Shown: positions 1 to 6,060, counted from the first letter of the stretch. The stretch: DNA of 7,042 nucleotides from Colimorpha_A sp045593985 (GCA_045593985.1 JAZNXR010000069.1:1-7042), one strand, 5' to 3'. A program made the numbers and translations. Notes: generated from the letters alone by a model not told the origin.

Positions 1-287
1 AGCTTAGCACGTCTGACCTTACCAACTCTGGTAACGACGACCTTTTCGACGTTAGGAGAGTGAAGGGGGAAGGTCTTCTCAACGCCAACACCGTATGCTA
101 CGCGGCGAACGGTGAAGGTCTCAGAGATACCGCCGCCATTCTTAGCGATAACGGTTCCTTCGAAAATCTGGGTACGGGTGCGCTCACCCTCGACTATACG
201 GCAGTAAACCTTAACGTCGTTACCGATGTCGAACTTGGGGGCGTCTGTCTTGAGCTGCTCATTTGTAAAAGCCTTAATAAGATCCAT
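1..287 (-). CDS. rplS: 50S ribosomal protein L19, partial (3' end off the left edge)
   Basis: L19 is a large-subunit ribosomal protein located at the interface with the 30S subunit. The reading frame on the minus strand begins MDLIKAFTNEQLKTD and continues through the family hallmarks: a VEGERTRTQIFEG stretch (about residues 33-45), ETFTVRRVAYGVGVEKTFP (about 57-75), the HSP triad near residue 77, and VGKVRRAKL at the edge. About 95 codons are present; the family is usually about 115 residues, so only some 20 C-terminal residues are outside the window. The ATG at 287-285 is preceded by an AAGGAGGAG Shine-Dalgarno at 302-294, which fixes the start. It is divergent from nrdR and has its own promoter and a structured leader. 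Nothing is odd in the protein itself. Confidence 0.97.
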   Translation of the reverse strand, partial: MDLIKAFTNEQLKTDAPKFDIGNDVKVYCRIVEGERTRTQIFEGTVIAKNGGGISETFTVRRVAYGVGVEKTFPLHSPNVEKVVVTRVGKVRRAK

Positions 288-309
288 TTTTGGCTCCTCC
301 TTATATTCA

Positions 310-343
310 GGGTGTTCGTGCAGAGCGTCGCAGAGGACCACCC
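310..343 (-). promoter_or_regulatory. rplS leader hairpin, candidate L19 ribosomal-protein leader
   Basis: In the roughly 65-nt 5' UTR of rplS the minus strand can form an outer 5-bp stem GGGTG (343-339) with CACCC (314-310). Inside it is an asymmetric internal loop (GUCCUC on one side, CGAA on the other) and an inner short stem UGCG/UGCA closing a 6-nt loop. A conserved structured L19 leader is known upstream of rplS in Firmicutes and is thought to mediate autoregulation by L19. The position, the size and the GGUGGUCCUCUGC...CGAACACC look fit my memory of that class, but I have not aligned it to the model. Confidence 0.55.
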
Positions 344-358
344 ATAGTTAACAGGAGC

Positions 359-387
359 ATTATACCATACAATTTATATATTTGCAA
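359..387 (-). promoter_or_regulatory. SigA-type promoter of rplS
   Basis: On the minus strand, TTGCAA (387-382) is the -35 hexamer and TATAAT (364-359) is a perfect -10, separated by exactly 17 bp. A TGG immediately upstream of the -10 makes it an extended -10 promoter. The predicted start is near 352, giving a leader of about 65 nt that contains the hairpin at 310-343. Upstream DNA is AT-rich. Confidence 0.85.
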
Positions 388-458
388 TAGAAATTCTGAA
401 GTTTACATTTTGTTTACAAAATTATTGCAGAGGGCGCAAAATAGATAAGACCAAGCTA

Positions 459-487
459 TTTACAAATTGATAGAATAATGTTATAAT
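459..487 (+). promoter_or_regulatory. SigA-type promoter of nrdR
   Basis: TTTACA (459-464) and a perfect TATAAT (482-487) are separated by 17 bp, and TGT directly before the -10 gives an extended -10 element. The predicted start is near 494, leaving a 5' UTR of roughly 28 nt. I saw no palindromic NrdR box overlapping it, so autoregulation of nrdR is not evident from the sequence. Confidence 0.8.
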
Positions 488-521
488 TACCCTATAAACC
501 TAATGAAAGGAACTTTTATTC

Positions 522-989
522 ATGAAGTGTCCGATATGCGATTTTGCAGACAGCAAGGTTATAGATTCCCGTCCTACCGATAACGGCGGAATACGCCGTC
601 GCCGTGAGTGTCTTGCATGCAAAAACCGTTTTACAACCTATGAAACCTATGAGGTTACTAATACAGCTCCCCTCGTCGTTATCAAAAAAGACAATTCGCT
701 CCAGCTGTTTGACCGCAACAAAATTCTTACCGGTCTCCTTCAGGCGTGCTATAAGCGCCCCGTTACTAACGAGCAAATCAAAAAAATCGTTGATGACATT
801 GAAGCAGAGCTAAAGAATACACTCAAGACCGAATTTCGTTCCTCCGAAATCGGCAGGCTCGTTATGATGAAGCTCAAGGAGCTTGACGAGGTATCATATG
901 TCCGTTTTGCATCCGTTTACCGCGAATTCAAGGACGTCGAGACCTTTATGGAGGAGCTTAATTCCTTAAAGAGTAATAAAGGCGAGTAA
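522..989 (+). CDS. nrdR: Transcriptional repressor NrdR
   Basis: NrdR is a cytosolic nucleotide-sensing repressor that binds NrdR boxes upstream of ribonucleotide reductase operons when dATP/ATP occupy its ATP-cone. The 155-residue protein has the expected two parts. A zinc ribbon at about residues 1-45 has Cys3, Cys6, Cys30 and Cys33 and the DSRP and RRRRECLAC motifs, ending in RFTTYE. An ATP-cone domain at about 49-139 contains VVIKKD, FDRNKI and the RSSEIG segment, closing with YVRFASVYREFKDVE. The length matches the family (about 150). The ATG follows an AAAGGAA ribosome binding site at 507-512, with a slightly long 9-nt gap. It is monocistronic here: its own promoter lies upstream, a strong terminator lies downstream, and no nrd structural gene is nearby, so it acts in trans. 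Confidence 0.97.
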   Translation: MKCPICDFADSKVIDSRPTDNGGIRRRRECLACKNRFTTYETYEVTNTAPLVVIKKDNSLQLFDRNKILTGLLQACYKRPVTNEQIKKIVDDIEAELKNTLKTEFRSSEIGRLVMMKLKELDEVSYVRFASVYREFKDVETFMEELNSLKSNKGE

Positions 990-1006
990 AAAGCAATATG
1001 CTTTTT
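988..1006 (+). other. AT-rich hairpin overlapping the nrdR stop codon
   Basis: A perfect 8-bp inverted repeat (AAAAAGCA / TGCTTTTT, loop ATA) begins inside the TAA stop codon of nrdR. Its left arm is A-rich and its right arm ends in five Ts, so it could act as a weak terminator or an mRNA 3'-end stabiliser. It is followed by a much stronger terminator about 20 nt further on. Confidence 0.4.
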
Positions 1007-1024
1007 GCCTAATATATCAAACTT

Positions 1025-1056
1025 AAAAAGGTGTTGCGTAATGCGACACCTTTTTT
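1025..1056. terminator. Bidirectional Rho-independent terminator between nrdR and argD
   Basis: A 13-bp stem (arms 1025-1037 and 1043-1055, one G-T wobble) has a GC-containing core GGTGTTGC/GCGACACC and a 5-nt loop. It ends in six Ts on the plus strand (1051-1056) and five Ts on the minus strand (1029-1025). It sits between the convergent ends of nrdR (stop at 987-989) and argD (stop at 1073-1071), so it can stop transcription from both sides. Confidence 0.9.
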
Positions 1057-1070
1057 AATATTATATTCTC

Positions 1071-2237
1071 TTATTCCGCGCAAATTTCGGCAATTATATT
1101 GATCGCACGAAGAAGAAGCTCATCAGGAATATTAAGGGCAGGGAGTAGTCGGACCTTATTTTTTGCTGTCAGGCAAAGAACGCCTTTCTCAATGCAGGCC
1201 TTGACAACGTCAGACGCTTTCTTTTCGGTTTCAATACCAATCATAAGGCCCATGCCGCTTATAGAAACAATGCCTTTTTTGCCTTTCAAAGTGTCTTTAA
1301 CGAGCTGATTCTTACGCTTAACTTCAGTCAGAAGCTCATCGTTAATTCGAGAAATTACCGAGATAGCTCCTGCAGAGCAAACCGGATTACCGCCGTATGT
1401 GGATCCGTGATCACCGAAGCCAAGAACATTCTCGACTCTTTCTCCGAGAATTGCGGCACCAATGGGAAGACCGCCGCCGAGTCCCTTGGCAGTAGTTACG
1501 ATATCGGGCTTGATTCCGTAATTCATATAAGCGTAAAACTCGCCGCTTCTGCCGTTGCCCGTCTGAACCTCATCGATAATTAGGATAACGTCTTCTTCCT
1601 TGGCAATTCTGTACGCTTCTTCAATAAACTCTTTAGGAGTGTTAAGCACGCCGCCCTCTCCCTGTATTATCTCAATCATAATAGCTGCAGCTTTAGACGA
1701 TTTTACAAGGTCAAGAAGCTCCTCATGCTTGCTGCTATTTATATGGACAAAACCGGGCGTAAGCGGCTGGAAAAGCTCGTGATAGTGCTCTTGTCCGGTT
1801 GCGGCCAAAGTTGTCAGAGTTCTTCCGTGAAAGCTGTTTTCAAGGGTAATTACCGTGAAATAATCAGCGCCCTTCTTCTCTTGCGCGTATTTGCGGGCAA
1901 CCTTGATTGCACATTCATTAGCTTCAGCTCCGGAGTTACCGAAAAATACCTTTTTAAGACCGGTTTTACTGCATAAAAGCTCTGCAAGCTTGGCACAAGG
2001 CTTAGTATAATAAAGGTTAGAGGTATGCTGAACCCTTGATATTTGCTCGATAACAGCCGCCTGCCATTCATCGTCTGCAATCCCAAATGCAGTTACTCCT
2101 ATACCGGAGCCCATATCAATATATTCCTTGCCATTCTCGTCATAAACGAGCGAGCCCTTGCCGTGAGTAATCTCGACGGGGAAGCGAGCATACGTGCCGG
2201 CAACGTATTCTTTATCAAGTTCCTTGATGTTTGACAT
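1071..2237 (-). CDS. argD: Acetylornithine aminotransferase ArgD
   Basis: This PLP-dependent class III aminotransferase converts N-acetylglutamate 5-semialdehyde plus glutamate to N-acetylornithine plus 2-oxoglutarate. Counting from the ATG at 2237, the 388-residue protein shows FGNSGAEANECAIK (about 99-112, phosphate binding), NSFHGRT (about 134-140), the PLP-ring Asp in IIDEVQTGNGRSG (Asp222), the Schiff-base lysine in TTAKGLGGG (Lys251) and HGSTYGGNP (about 277-285). Length is normal. Two starts are possible: a GTG at 2246 that overlaps argB by 8 nt, or the ATG at 2237, one base after the argB stop. I prefer the ATG because GGTGA (2248-2244) lies 6 nt before it. It is the last gene of the arg operon and probably depends on ribosomes terminating on argB. 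Related enzymes can also serve as succinyldiaminopimelate or GABA aminotransferases, but the operon context argues for ArgD. Confidence 0.95.
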   Translation of the reverse strand: MSNIKELDKEYVAGTYARFPVEITHGKGSLVYDENGKEYIDMGSGIGVTAFGIADDEWQAAVIEQISRVQHTSNLYYTKPCAKLAELLCSKTGLKKVFFGNSGAEANECAIKVARKYAQEKKGADYFTVITLENSFHGRTLTTLAATGQEHYHELFQPLTPGFVHINSSKHEELLDLVKSSKAAAIMIEIIQGEGGVLNTPKEFIEEAYRIAKEEDVILIIDEVQTGNGRSGEFYAYMNYGIKPDIVTTAKGLGGGLPIGAAILGERVENVLGFGDHGSTYGGNPVCSAGAISVISRINDELLTEVKRKNQLVKDTLKGKKGIVSISGMGLMIGIETEKKASDVVKACIEKGVLCLTAKNKVRLLPALNIPDELLLRAINIIAEICAE

Positions 2238-2238
2238 A

Positions 2239-3102
2239 TTATTCACCCATTACCATAGTTCCTGCGCCCTCATCGGTAAGAAGCTCCATAAGGATCGCAT
2301 GGGGGATTCTTCCGTCCATAATAGTGACATTCTTAACACCGGCGTTGATTGCATCAATACAGCAGTCGACCTTCGGGATCATGCCACCAGAAACAATACC
2401 GTTATCGTAGAGTGCCTTTGCCTCCGACAGCGTCACCTTGGGAATAAGCGTTGAGGGATCGTCCTTGTCACGAAGGATTCCGGCAACGTCGGTCATCATA
2501 ATGAGTCGCTCTGCGCCCATAGCTCCTGCTATATACGCAGCGGCGGTATCACCGTTGATGTTATAAACATTACCGTTGCGGTCGGATGCAACCGTTGAAA
2601 TGACAGGAATATAGTTCTTTTCCAGGAGGTCGGTTATTGGCTGGGTGCGAACCTTTGTAATTTCGCCTACGAAACCGAGACGTTCGTCCCTGATCTTTGC
2701 TTCAATAATCCCGCCATCCATTCCCGAAAGACCGACGGCGTGACCGCCTTTCATTTGTAAGAGAGTTACAAGTGACTTGTTAACCTTACCCGCAAGTACC
2801 ATTTGAACGATATCGACGGTTTCCTTATCAGTAACACGAAGACCGTTAACAAATTCAGGCTGCTTTCCGAGCTTCTTCATCATATCAGATATCTCGGGAC
2901 CGCCGCCGTGAATGAGAACTACTTTGACGCCAATAAGCCATAGAAGAGCAATATCTTCCATAACCTGCTGCTTCAGAGTCTCATCAATCATGGCGTTTCC
3001 GCCATACTTGATTACAACGACCTTTCCAACATATTGCTTAATATACGGGAGCGCTTGAGTAAGAATTTCTGCGCGCTCTGCATTAGAAACTGAAGTATTC
3101 AT
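2239..3102 (-). CDS. argB: Acetylglutamate kinase ArgB, arginine-sensitive type
   Basis: ArgB phosphorylates N-acetyl-L-glutamate with ATP, the second and usually controlling step of ornithine synthesis. The 287-residue amino-acid-kinase fold shows KYGG with Lys32, the HGGGP loop (65-69), LRVTD (88-92, substrate arginine), NINGD with Asp185, and MIPK with Lys244. It has about 25 residues before the first strand that look like the mobile N-terminal helix (NAERAEILTQALPYIKQY). The C-terminal segment is HAILMELLTDEGAGT (268-282). In known NAGK enzymes, both traits mark hexameric, arginine-inhibited forms. The ATG is preceded by AAGGAAGAG, which overlaps the argJ stop codon, and the gap to argJ is 9 nt. 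Its stop is directly followed by the argD start. Confidence 0.97.
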   Translation of the reverse strand: MNTSVSNAERAEILTQALPYIKQYVGKVVVIKYGGNAMIDETLKQQVMEDIALLWLIGVKVVLIHGGGPEISDMMKKLGKQPEFVNGLRVTDKETVDIVQMVLAGKVNKSLVTLLQMKGGHAVGLSGMDGGIIEAKIRDERLGFVGEITKVRTQPITDLLEKNYIPVISTVASDRNGNVYNINGDTAAAYIAGAMGAERLIMMTDVAGILRDKDDPSTLIPKVTLSEAKALYDNGIVSGGMIPKVDCCIDAINAGVKNVTIMDGRIPHAILMELLTDEGAGTMVMGE

Positions 3103-3111
3103 ATCTCTTCC

Positions 3112-4326
3112 TTATGTACGGTAATCACCGTTAATTTTTACATAATCATAGGTGAGGTCACAGCCCCAAGCAGTTGCTTCAGCATCCGCCTGGTTCAGGC
3201 AAACCTCAATTGTGATTTCTTTTTCAAGGAGAATTTCCTTCGCCTTTTCTTCTGAGAAATCAACACCCGCACCGTTCTTGCATACAGAAATTTCGCCCTT
3301 GGCAGAAGCGAAGCTGACATCCACAGCTTCTACATATACGTCAGCACCGCTATATCCGATAGCACAGAGAACTCGTCCCCAGTTAGCATCAGCGCCAAAC
3401 ATTGCCGCCTTTAAGAGGGAAGAGCAGATAACGCTCTTTGCGACGGTCTTTGCGGTTGCAATATCCTTACCTCCCGTTACGTGACATTCAAGAAGCTTAG
3501 TTGCGCCCTCTCCGTCACCTGCAATCATTTTACAAAGGTAAATCGTTACAGTATTGAGCGCCTTCATAAACACATTGAAATCATCACCCTCGGCAGTTAT
3601 CTCCTTATTACCTGCAAGACCGTTCGCCATGACAGAAACCATATCGTTTGTAGAAGTATCTCCGTCAACGCTTAACATATTAAAGGTATCTGCTATATCA
3701 CTCTTAAGCGCCTTTGACAGCATTTCCGATGAGATAGCAACGTCTGATGTAATAAAGACAAGCATTGTCGCCATGTTGGGATGAATCATTCCGGAGCCTT
3801 TTGCAATGCCACCTATATGGCAGACTTTGCCGTCCAGCTCAAACTCGACCGCAATTTCCTTAAGCGCTGTATCGGTCGTGAGAATAGCCTCACCAGCTTC
3901 GCTACCGCCTTCGTAGGATAGAGCATCGGTAAGAGGTGCCATTCCGTTCTTGATAGGCTCAAGGTTTAAAGGCTGACCGATTACACCGGTTGAAGCTACA
4001 ATTACGTCATTTGCCTTAACGCCGGTATATTCTTCAACCAAAGCGCTCATTGCCTCGGCGATCTCTATACCGTTTGCATTACAGGTATTAGCATTGCCGC
4101 TATTGCAAATTACAGCCTGCGCCTTACCGTCGCTTATGTGTTTCTTTGTAACGGTGAGCGGTGCTCCTTTTACAAGGTTTGTTGTATAAACCGCTGCCGC
4201 ATTACAGATGACATCACTGACAATAAGAGCAAGGTCTTTTTTCGTTCTGTTCTTGCGAATTCCGCAGTGAACTCCTGATGCTTTAAATCCTTTTGAAGCG
4301 GTAACTCCGCCGGTAACTGTTTTCAT
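3112..4326 (-). CDS. argJ: Glutamate N-acetyltransferase / ornithine acetyltransferase ArgJ
   Basis: ArgJ transfers the acetyl group from N-acetylornithine to glutamate, releasing ornithine and regenerating N-acetylglutamate; bifunctional members also use acetyl-CoA. The 404-residue proenzyme is full length. It contains the self-cleavage site HPNMATML with the break expected between Ala186 and the nucleophile Thr187. It also has the oxyanion-hole STG motif (112-114), KGSGMIHP (176-183), DGDTSTND (221-228) and the C-terminal INGDYRT with the conserved Asn399. Cleavage would give alpha (1-186) and beta (187-404) chains. The ATG follows AAAGGA (4338-4333), part of the end of argC, with a 4-nt intergenic gap. 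Sequence alone does not tell whether it is mono- or bifunctional. No argA is seen in the window, so a bifunctional enzyme is plausible. Confidence 0.97.
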   Translation of the reverse strand: MKTVTGGVTASKGFKASGVHCGIRKNRTKKDLALIVSDVICNAAAVYTTNLVKGAPLTVTKKHISDGKAQAVICNSGNANTCNANGIEIAEAMSALVEEYTGVKANDVIVASTGVIGQPLNLEPIKNGMAPLTDALSYEGGSEAGEAILTTDTALKEIAVEFELDGKVCHIGGIAKGSGMIHPNMATMLVFITSDVAISSEMLSKALKSDIADTFNMLSVDGDTSTNDMVSVMANGLAGNKEITAEGDDFNVFMKALNTVTIYLCKMIAGDGEGATKLLECHVTGGKDIATAKTVAKSVICSSLLKAAMFGADANWGRVLCAIGYSGADVYVEAVDVSFASAKGEISVCKNGAGVDFSEEKAKEILLEKEITIEVCLNQADAEATAWGCDLTYDYVKINGDYRT

Positions 4327-4330
4327 ATCA

Positions 4331-5260
4331 TTATCCTTTCAAATTCAACCCCGTTGTTTCGTCACAACCAAGGAGAATGTTCATGTTTTGAATCGCTGCT
4401 CCCGATGCGCCCTTTCCGAGATTATCGAAACGCGATACGAGTAGAATTCTTTCTTCGTTTCCCAATACAGAAATTTCCATACCGTCATCGTGATCAAATT
4501 TCGATGCAGACATTAATCCATCTTCTGATGGATTGTCATTGAATCTGACGATCGGTCCATCATAAAGGCTTGCATAAAGCTCTTTAATGTCCTTTGGACT
4601 TCCCTTGATTTGTTGAGCAAAAATCGGAACGGTGACTTCCATACCGCAGTAAAAATCAGAAACAATTGGCGAAAACAGCGGGAGATTATTAAGAGAAGAG
4701 ATTACCGACATTTCCTTTAAATGCTTGTGGTTCTGCGTCAGCGCATACTGTCTCGGTGCAGAGAGCAGGGGACATCTATCTTCAGTCTCATAATCTGCAA
4801 TCATTTTTTTGCCGCCGCCTGAATAACCGGTGATAGAAAAGCAGGTAAGAAGCTCGTCCTTCGATATGATTCCCACTTCAACAAGTGGCTGAATTAGGGC
4901 AATAAAGCCGCTTGCGTGACAGCCCGGGTTAGCAATGCGCTTGCTCGATTTAATTTTTTCTCTGTAACCTTTAAGCTCAGGCATGCCGTAGATCCAGCTT
5001 TTGTCAGTTCTGTGAGCAGTCGAAGTATCGATAATTATCGGGCCACCGTTACCGATATTTTTCACTGACTCTCTTGCCGCTTCATCGGGCAAGCAAAGGA
5101 ACACGACGTCAGCAGAGAGGGATATTTCTCTCTTTGCCAAAGGATCCTTACGAAGCTCGTTAGGGATTGTGAGAAGAGTTATATCGTCTCGATTAGATAA
5201 TCTTTCATGAATTCGCAAGCCGGTTGTTCCTGCGCTCCCGTCAATAAAAACCTTAGTCAT
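4331..5260 (-). CDS. argC: N-acetyl-gamma-glutamyl-phosphate reductase ArgC, type 2
   Basis: ArgC reduces N-acetylglutamyl 5-phosphate to the semialdehyde with NADPH. The protein of 309 residues starts MTKVFIDG. It has the NADP-binding GSAGTTG (8-14), FLCLPDE (54-60), DTSTAHR (78-84), the catalytic Cys114 in NPGCHASGF, and SGGGKKMIADYE downstream. The short length and the NPGCHASGF and SGGGKKMI motifs fit the type 2 family rather than the longer type 1 ArgC. The ATG at 5260 is chosen because TTGGAGA lies 7 nt upstream and because homologues begin at this point. An in-frame ATG at 5293 would add 11 residues (MNLYSLSWRIL) but lies inside the ArgR operator and lacks a good ribosome binding site. 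It is the first gene of the argCJBD operon, with a 46-nt leader from the predicted transcription start. Confidence 0.95.
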   Translation of the reverse strand: MTKVFIDGSAGTTGLRIHERLSNRDDITLLTIPNELRKDPLAKREISLSADVVFLCLPDEAARESVKNIGNGGPIIIDTSTAHRTDKSWIYGMPELKGYREKIKSSKRIANPGCHASGFIALIQPLVEVGIISKDELLTCFSITGYSGGGKKMIADYETEDRCPLLSAPRQYALTQNHKHLKEMSVISSLNNLPLFSPIVSDFYCGMEVTVPIFAQQIKGSPKDIKELYASLYDGPIVRFNDNPSEDGLMSASKFDHDDGMEISVLGNEERILLVSRFDNLGKGASGAAIQNMNILLGCDETTGLNLKG

Positions 5261-5276
5261 CAATATTCTCCAAGAA

Positions 5277-5294
5277 AGTGAATATAAATTCATT
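5277..5294 (-). promoter_or_regulatory. ARG box (ArgR/AhrC operator) of the arg operon
   Basis: The minus strand reads AATGAATTTATATTCACT, an exact match to the ArgR consensus wnTGAATnnnnATTCAnw, with both half-sites perfect. It lies at about +13 to +30 relative to the predicted start, so bound ArgR would block promoter clearance. A second, weak site (TGATGCATATTTGT, 5312-5299, half of the fixed positions matching) sits 20 bp upstream, over the end of the -10 and the start site. That is close to the spacing of tandem ARG boxes. Confidence 0.85.
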
Positions 5295-5312
5295 CAAAAC
5301 AAATATGCATCA

Positions 5313-5341
5313 ATTATACAGTATTTATTCCGAACTGTCAA
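5313..5341 (-). promoter_or_regulatory. Consensus SigA promoter of argCJBD
   Basis: TTGACA (5341-5336) and TATAAT (5318-5313) are both perfect matches with a 17-bp spacer. The roughly 50 bp upstream are very A/T-rich with A and T tracts, like an UP element. The predicted start is an A near 5306. Such a strong promoter is usual where repression, here by ArgR at the adjacent ARG box, sets the output. Confidence 0.93.
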
Positions 5342-5395
5342 GATGTTAATTGTGTAATTTTCATTAAAATATAATATATCTTTTGTGCATGATAT

Positions 5396-5431
5396 AAAAA
5401 AGCCGCGTATTGCTAATTCAATAAGCGGCTT
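5396..5431 (-). terminator. Rho-independent terminator after the membrane protein gene
   Basis: On the minus strand a 7-bp GC-rich stem AAGCCGC (5431-5425) with GCGGCTT (5406-5400) continues, after one mismatch, into a second 5-bp stem with a 6-nt loop, and is followed by six Ts (5401-5396). There is no T-tract on the other strand, so it acts only on minus-strand transcripts. It separates the membrane protein gene from the arg promoter about 55 bp further on. Confidence 0.88.
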
Positions 5432-5473
5432 GAATATGAAATTGTTGAATATTTATACACATTATACAAACGA

Positions 5474-6022
5474 TTATAAATAGATTTCGGGAATCCCAAA
5501 GTCACCCGATAGGGGATCTCTAAAGAGTTCGAGCATCGGTGGATTGAATGTAAAAGTCATAAATGCAATCAGTAAAACAGTAATAATCAAAATACCTATA
5601 ATCGATACTGTGTCGTTAAAGTTAGATTTAAATGTAAAAAGATACGTTAGAATTGAAGTTAGTGCCGTTCCGCCAATAAAGAGTAAAATGTTTGCAATAG
5701 CAAAATCCGTCCCCAGAATTCCGCTGTACGTGTAATAACCTACAAGCACAAATAGCATACCGATCACCGTCGCAATGCCTTTTGCGCCGAAGTATCCGCT
5801 AAAATACTTTCCGAATATAAAATACTCCATAATACCAACAATGATTGAAGGGAGTAGTATTAATTTTAAATGCTCCCAAATGCTTTCATTTACCGGCACG
5901 AATGCACCTAATATCTGATTTCCTCCCGTATACTCGAAAGCGAAATGAAAAAGAGTTCCGAGAATTACAGATATGATAAACGAAAAAAACAGTGTCGTTT
6001 CTGCCTTTTTCTTAATAGTCAA
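5474..6022 (-). CDS. Multi-pass membrane protein of unknown function (DUF6512-like)
   Basis: I do not know a function for this 182-residue protein. Five hydrophobic segments are visible at about residues 10-30, 52-70, 80-98, 104-126 and 134-155, with a short lysine-rich N-terminus (TIKKKAE) that should stay in the cytoplasm. Between the first two segments is a polar stretch PVNESIWEHLK (43-53). From memory it resembles the conserved signature of the DUF6512 family of small Firmicute membrane proteins; that assignment is tentative. The start is a TTG at 6022, because an ideal GGAGGTGA lies 4 nt upstream. The frame stays open to an ATG at 6205, but those 61 extra codons would overlap thrS and look non-membrane and unrelated. 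It is framed by terminators on both sides, so it is probably a single-gene unit, with a hairpin covering its ribosome binding site. Confidence 0.8.
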   Translation of the reverse strand: MTIKKKAETTLFFSFIISVILGTLFHFAFEYTGGNQILGAFVPVNESIWEHLKLILLPSIIVGIMEYFIFGKYFSGYFGAKGIATVIGMLFVLVGYYTYSGILGTDFAIANILLFIGGTALTSILTYLFTFKSNFNDTVSIIGILIITVLLIAFMTFTFNPPMLELFRDPLSGDFGIPEIYL

Positions 6023-6029
6023 GCTATCA

Positions 6030-6060
6030 CCTCCACTGTTAAAATATATTAACAAGGAGG
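6030..6060 (-). promoter_or_regulatory. Shine-Dalgarno-sequestering hairpin before the membrane protein gene
   Basis: The minus-strand RNA can fold CCUCCUUGUUAA (6060-6049) against UUAACAG plus GGAGG (6042-6030): 12 base pairs including one G-U, a single bulged U at 6035 and a 6-nt loop (UAUAUU). The whole GGAGG core of the ribosome binding site is paired. Translation from the TTG would need this stem to open, which suggests control by temperature, a protein, a small RNA, or the choice of transcript 5' end. Confidence 0.6.

Noticed and set aside
60..347. Plus-strand open frame of 95 codons opposite rplS
   Set aside because: It is antisense to a clear L19 gene and shows no ribosome binding site or recognisable protein features.
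401..418. Direct repeat GTTTACA-TTTT-GTTTACA upstream of the rplS promoter
   Set aside because: Only two 7-bp copies in AT-rich DNA; easily explained by composition, although a regulator site cannot be excluded.
440..500. Possible NrdR box near the nrdR promoter
   Set aside because: No 16-bp palindrome matching the NrdR box pattern was found, only AT-rich partial matches.
1850..2086. Several open frames of 60-110 codons inside argD, argB, argJ, argC and thrS in other frames
   Set aside because: They lie entirely within well-supported genes, have no Shine-Dalgarno and encode low-complexity sequence typical of shadow frames.
5430..5452. Direct repeat of TTGAATAT with 15-bp period, with TGAAT half-sites like an ARG box
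   Set aside because: The second half-site does not match ATTCA at the required spacing, and the place is a 3' UTR upstream of a terminator.
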